From: Leptodontidium sp. MPI-SDFR-AT-0119
Taxonomy: Eukaryota; Ascomycota; Leotiomycetes; Helotiales; Leptodontidiaceae
Direction: 5' to 3'
Assembly (NCBI GenBank): GCA_020726505.1
Contig: JAHLEZ010000017.1
Span: forward strand, 434,001 to 498,000
Length of the DNA: 64,000 nucleotides
Shown: in pieces, positions 60,890 to 64,000 of the stretch
Numbering within the stretch: the first letter of the stretch is position 1
Layout: each line of letters starts with the position of its first letter
Program-made: the position numbers and the translations under genes
The notes under the pieces: generated by a model
The model's database searches: none
What the model saw: only the letters and a program-made list of their open reading frames with translations
What the model was told of the DNA's origin: nothing

Positions 60890-62150
60890 AACGAGACTTT
60901 GACGATCTGACCAAGATTTAACGACATCTGGCGTTGTGGGTGCTCTGAGCCGAATGTACGATTGCAACTGGAGGGCTGGGAAAGACTTATTTTGTTCATT
61001 TCAACGCATGAGTTACGACTCGATGCCATGGAGGCTGGAGAAGCCCTTTTTTCTGCTTCTTAAATTTGACACATGTTCGCTATGCTTAGCTGTCAGATAT
61101 CTAGCTTCAATACATATGAATGACAATAACTGATGGAAAGGATGCTACTTACTTGATGTCTCCAAAGTGACACGAAGATCAGACGACGACAAGGAAAGTG
61201 AATTAATGAAAGAATGTTATGCGTCCGTATTTACCAACCTGACATACTATCTAGATTCCTATAGCGACCTACATTGGTCTTGTGCATCTTTTTGCTCTGG
61301 AAGCATTTTGTAGTTCTGGTGGGAATTTTTGCGTCGTAAGCGGGGAACCCCTTTTTGACAGTGTTAGCCGAGACCAAACAACCTTGAACCGAGATCAAAC
61401 AACGTTAAACGAATACCCAAATCCTATCCGAAGCAAGACTATATGGCAAAGCCGTTACAATAGATTCTGTAATAATGTATCGCCGATTTGACTCTTTCGA
61501 TTTTTGTCGGTTTGCTTGCATATGTTTCTTTGGTTTGCAACTTGTGGTGCACCTGTTTGCTAGCAGGGCAATAGCGATGAAGCTCTACCTAGGTAGGTAG
61601 GTAGGTGTGCTTCAAGAATCTAAATATCTATAAGAGGACCTGGAAGAGGGATTTATTAATCTTGAAAAGCGATTAATTTTTCAATATCTACTTTCCACGG
61701 GCTTTGATATGCCCGTCTTCTTTTTTTACTTTGTCAAGCGATCATGTCCTCACAATCAAAGGTTGAACTTAGGGGTTTGGCTAGGGTGAACTCACGCTCA
61801 AATCCGTAGCTAGGTTTTCTGTTCAGAGTTGTGGTTTATTGGCATTTGGTATATCTTGAAGGTAGGTGCTGAAACTACTTGAATATGGGGACTATTAAAA
61901 AACTGACAAAACCATCGTCAAACTCCGGTTTTATTTGTCATTTGTCCCCTTTCTCTTTTAATGAGTTATGGAAGAAGAGAAAAGATCAATGGACGTGATT
62001 AGATGTACCACAACCCGCTATCTACAGCTTCACTTAACACAACCAACATGAGAACGCCATGAAATGCATACATGCCTTCAAAGCACAATCCTATCCCAAA
62101 CGCCAGTGCCTACGCCAATGCTAATACGCAATGCATACCTACTCACTCAC
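60890..62150. other. Intergenic, right margin of the palindrome island
   Basis: Last motif copies at 60974 and 61035-61052. Beyond that an AT-rich spacer with GGTAGGTAGGTAGGTG at 61591-61606 and a duplicated GAACCGAGATCAAACAACG-like word at 61370-61405. No gene seen. Confidence 0.45.
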
Positions 62151-64000
62151 TCAAGTTCTCACATCACCAAATAGTACATCAACAATCTCGTCTAGCATCG
62201 TAAAAGCGAGATGTGCACTAGATATTATCAGCATTAACTCAAACCACAAGATCCGCTTGAGAACAGGGGGAGGGGATGAACATACTTCAACCGTGGGTTA
62301 TTAAACGTAGCAAAGATCCTCCTACTAGCAGCTTGAGCATTCACCCTTCCAACCACACTTGCTGCAAGATCTGGAACGAGTGTAGCGAGCATGAGACTTG
62401 CTTCCGTTCTACTCTTCGACTTCTCGAGTGGCGTCCGAGGTTTACCGTCTTTCTTTTGCTGGCCACCGGGCCACATGGAGTCTTTGAGCAGAGTGACGTA
62501 TTTGATGATCGCTTCTTCCGAAACGAAACTTTTGACGTTCTCGCGGACTTTACGTTCGATGGTTCCACCGAGGAGCTGGTGCAGTACTACGACGACAGCG
62601 CGGCCTCGCAGCCAGTTGTTACCGCGGTTCAACTCGAAGACTTCGAGGAAGATGTCGCAGATGGGTTTGACGAACGGTTCGAGCTCGCGGTCTTCAAAGG
62701 CGTTGAGCTCGGCTTCGGCTTCGGCGACTGTTATTGGGTCTTCGCTGATGGTATTCGGCATTGTGATCAGTTGACTCGTGGCGGCTGAGAGCAGGTTTTG
62801 ACCTGCAACAGAGATTTGGTCGAGGACGGGAATGTTGCCTAGGATGTCTTCCATGCCATCTGTGACAGAGTTGTAGAAGCGAGTCATGATATCTTTCTTG
62901 TCTTCACCGTCGTATGCCCCATCGACACTTGGTGCTATCACGCTTTGAGACAAGAAAGCACGGAGATCTCGACTGCGACACACATCCGGTAGGAGGAGGA
63001 TCTCATGAAGGTATTTCTCAAGAGCAACCCGTCGTTTATGTAGGAAGTCGCTCTGTAGTTTCATGACCATCCGCCTGCGAGGGAAGTCAAGATTCCGAAC
63101 GGATGGGTACTTCATCCTGAGTCGTTGATGGAGATCATGAAATTCGCTGTAGCGGCGTGTGATGGTCCATGTAGCTGCTGGCATCTGCTCTCCTGCTTTG
63201 CGCTGAACTTCCACGACATACAGAGCGTACTCTCTCCCATCATCTTCTTTGCCCACCATGATCGATTTGATCTTGATAGTAGATCGGCCATAAAGACTAT
63301 TGTCGCTTTCTTGAATGACGTATTGTTGTCGTTGAAGCTCTTTGCGCCGAATCTCTCGTTGTAGACTGGCTTTGGATTTCTTCAAGATTCGTAGCTCGGC
63401 AGTATTGTTTGTCAATTCTGCCTTTCGTGTCAGAGAGTCAACTACTCCATCTTGAGCAACAAGTCGGTCAATATCTGTGGTAAGGGCAGTGATAGCTTCA
63501 GCGAGACCCAAGTCCCCTGGTGCAGCTTCGTGGACCTCATCGTCATCATCTTTATCTCTTTCGTCTTCCGGGTCCTCATGTTCATCAGAGATAAACTTCT
63601 CCTCGTCTGGGAACAGATCATCATCCGTAAACACGCCGATCCGAGAAGAGGTATTCACGAGACCGAGAGAGGCAATACTTGGTTTCTCGGCTCTCTCTGA
63701 CTTGCTAAACTTCTCACCGAATAAATCTGCCTTGTCGGCCCTATCTATCTTGTCCCCGAACAAATCCACTCTCTTGTGGTCGATGGAGCTTCTTGTTGAT
63801 GCATTTCCTGGTGACATCAAACTTGGATTTGGCGATTCCAAAGGGTAATCATCTCCAAAGAGCGACTTTCGTAAATCATCAACATCAGGCTTGTCTTCCA
63901 TAATATCGTTCAGTGCTGCCTCCATAGCTTGGACGACATTGTTGTCAGGCACATTATTATCAGCATCTTGATCAAGACTGTGAACGGAATTGACCATAGC
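62151..64000 (-). CDS. Mdm1/SNX13-like sorting nexin, C-terminal part (PX and Nexin_C)
   Basis: A membrane-tethering sorting nexin of the PXA-PX-Nexin_C type (yeast Mdm1 links ER to vacuole). The gene enters from the right edge. The exon 62286..64000 and last exon 62151..62217 join by a 68-nt intron (GTATGT...TCTAG) from NNPRL to AHLAFTMLDEIVDVLFG, the conserved family ending. Without splicing the frame would end in an unrelated tail. In the visible part, an acidic disordered linker with repeated DLFG words (LFGDD, DLFGDK, DLFGEK) precedes the PX domain (WTITRRYSEFHDLHQRLRMK, FPRRRMVMKL, LPDVCRSRDLRAFL) and the Nexin_C domain (FLEVFELNRGNNWLRGRAVV). The N-terminal PXA region should lie beyond 64,000. 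Confidence 0.92.

Larger units (their letters stand above)
51553..61052. repeat. Dispersed near-palindromic motif family GGAAAAGSCTTTTCC
   Basis: About 25 full or partial copies, best flanked as CTGG...CCAG. Good copies: 51901-51917, 53831-53843, 55374-55392 (CTGGGAAAGGCTTTTCCAG), 59304-59317, 59903-59921, 60287-60305. Partial copies: 51553, 52353, 53198, 53420, 55053, 55219, 55625, 55842, 56233, 56909, 57525, 57584, 57984, 58225, 58807, 58876, 59813, 60974, 61035. They fall in intergenic DNA, in both introns of the SNF2-like gene, and in exons of two genes. Outside this 9.5-kb stretch I noticed only one weak match (18715). The motif and its reverse complement differ only at the central base. 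Confidence 0.85.

Overview
The window is nuclear DNA of a filamentous ascomycete (Pezizomycotina). Genes carry short GT-AG introns, mostly 45-110 nt with CTAAC/CTAAT branch sites. Fungus-restricted families are present: HET-domain and NACHT-ankyrin proteins, secreted eight-cysteine proteins, a DUF7820-like membrane protein. The phrasing of several proteins suggests a member of Leotiomycetes/Helotiales; that placement is inference. I rebuilt gene models by hand from splice sites, reading phase and family resemblance; none has transcript support here.

Layout. 1-29 kb is accessory-rich: a HET-domain gene running off the left edge, a frameshifted STAND-N/ankyrin gene, a frameshifted unknown gene, a Ure2-like glutathione transferase, two tandem secreted cysteine-rich paralogues, then housekeeping arf1 and emp24, a 14-TM MFS exporter, a pyrimidine-rich degenerate tract, a large NACHT-ankyrin NLR with near-identical ankyrin units, and a decayed HET gene. 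31-50 kb is mostly conserved: a DUF7820-like membrane protein, HMG-CoA synthase, an HSL-type esterase, pex14, ndc80, an SRSF1-like SR protein and a mitochondrial NAPE-PLD-like metallo-hydrolase. 50.9-61.1 kb is unusual (below). A Mdm1/SNX13-like sorting nexin runs off the right edge.

Two observations stand out. (1) At 50,903-51,135 a complete 72-nt tRNA-Gln(CUG) can be assembled only by removing three intervals of 54, 56 and 51 nt. Each starts with GTAA/GTAT, ends in AG and contains a fungal branch-point-like sequence, so they look like spliceosomal introns inside a tRNA gene. The seven acceptor-stem pairs, D-arm, CUG anticodon arm and T-loop all restore, and a T11 run lies 15 nt downstream. 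(2) From about 51.5 to 61.1 kb a short near-palindrome, GGAAAAGSCTTTTCC with CTG/CAG flanks, recurs about 25 times in intergenic DNA, both introns of a SNF2-like gene, and in frame inside coding exons. I saw only one weak match elsewhere. The same island holds the divergent SNF2-family ATPase, a zinc-ribbon protein of unknown function and a decayed C2H2-like gene.

Functionally the housekeeping genes are unrelated neighbours (vesicle traffic, mevalonate synthesis, peroxisome import, kinetochore, splicing). The HET/NACHT/ankyrin genes belong to the fungal non-self recognition repertoire, and several copies are broken.
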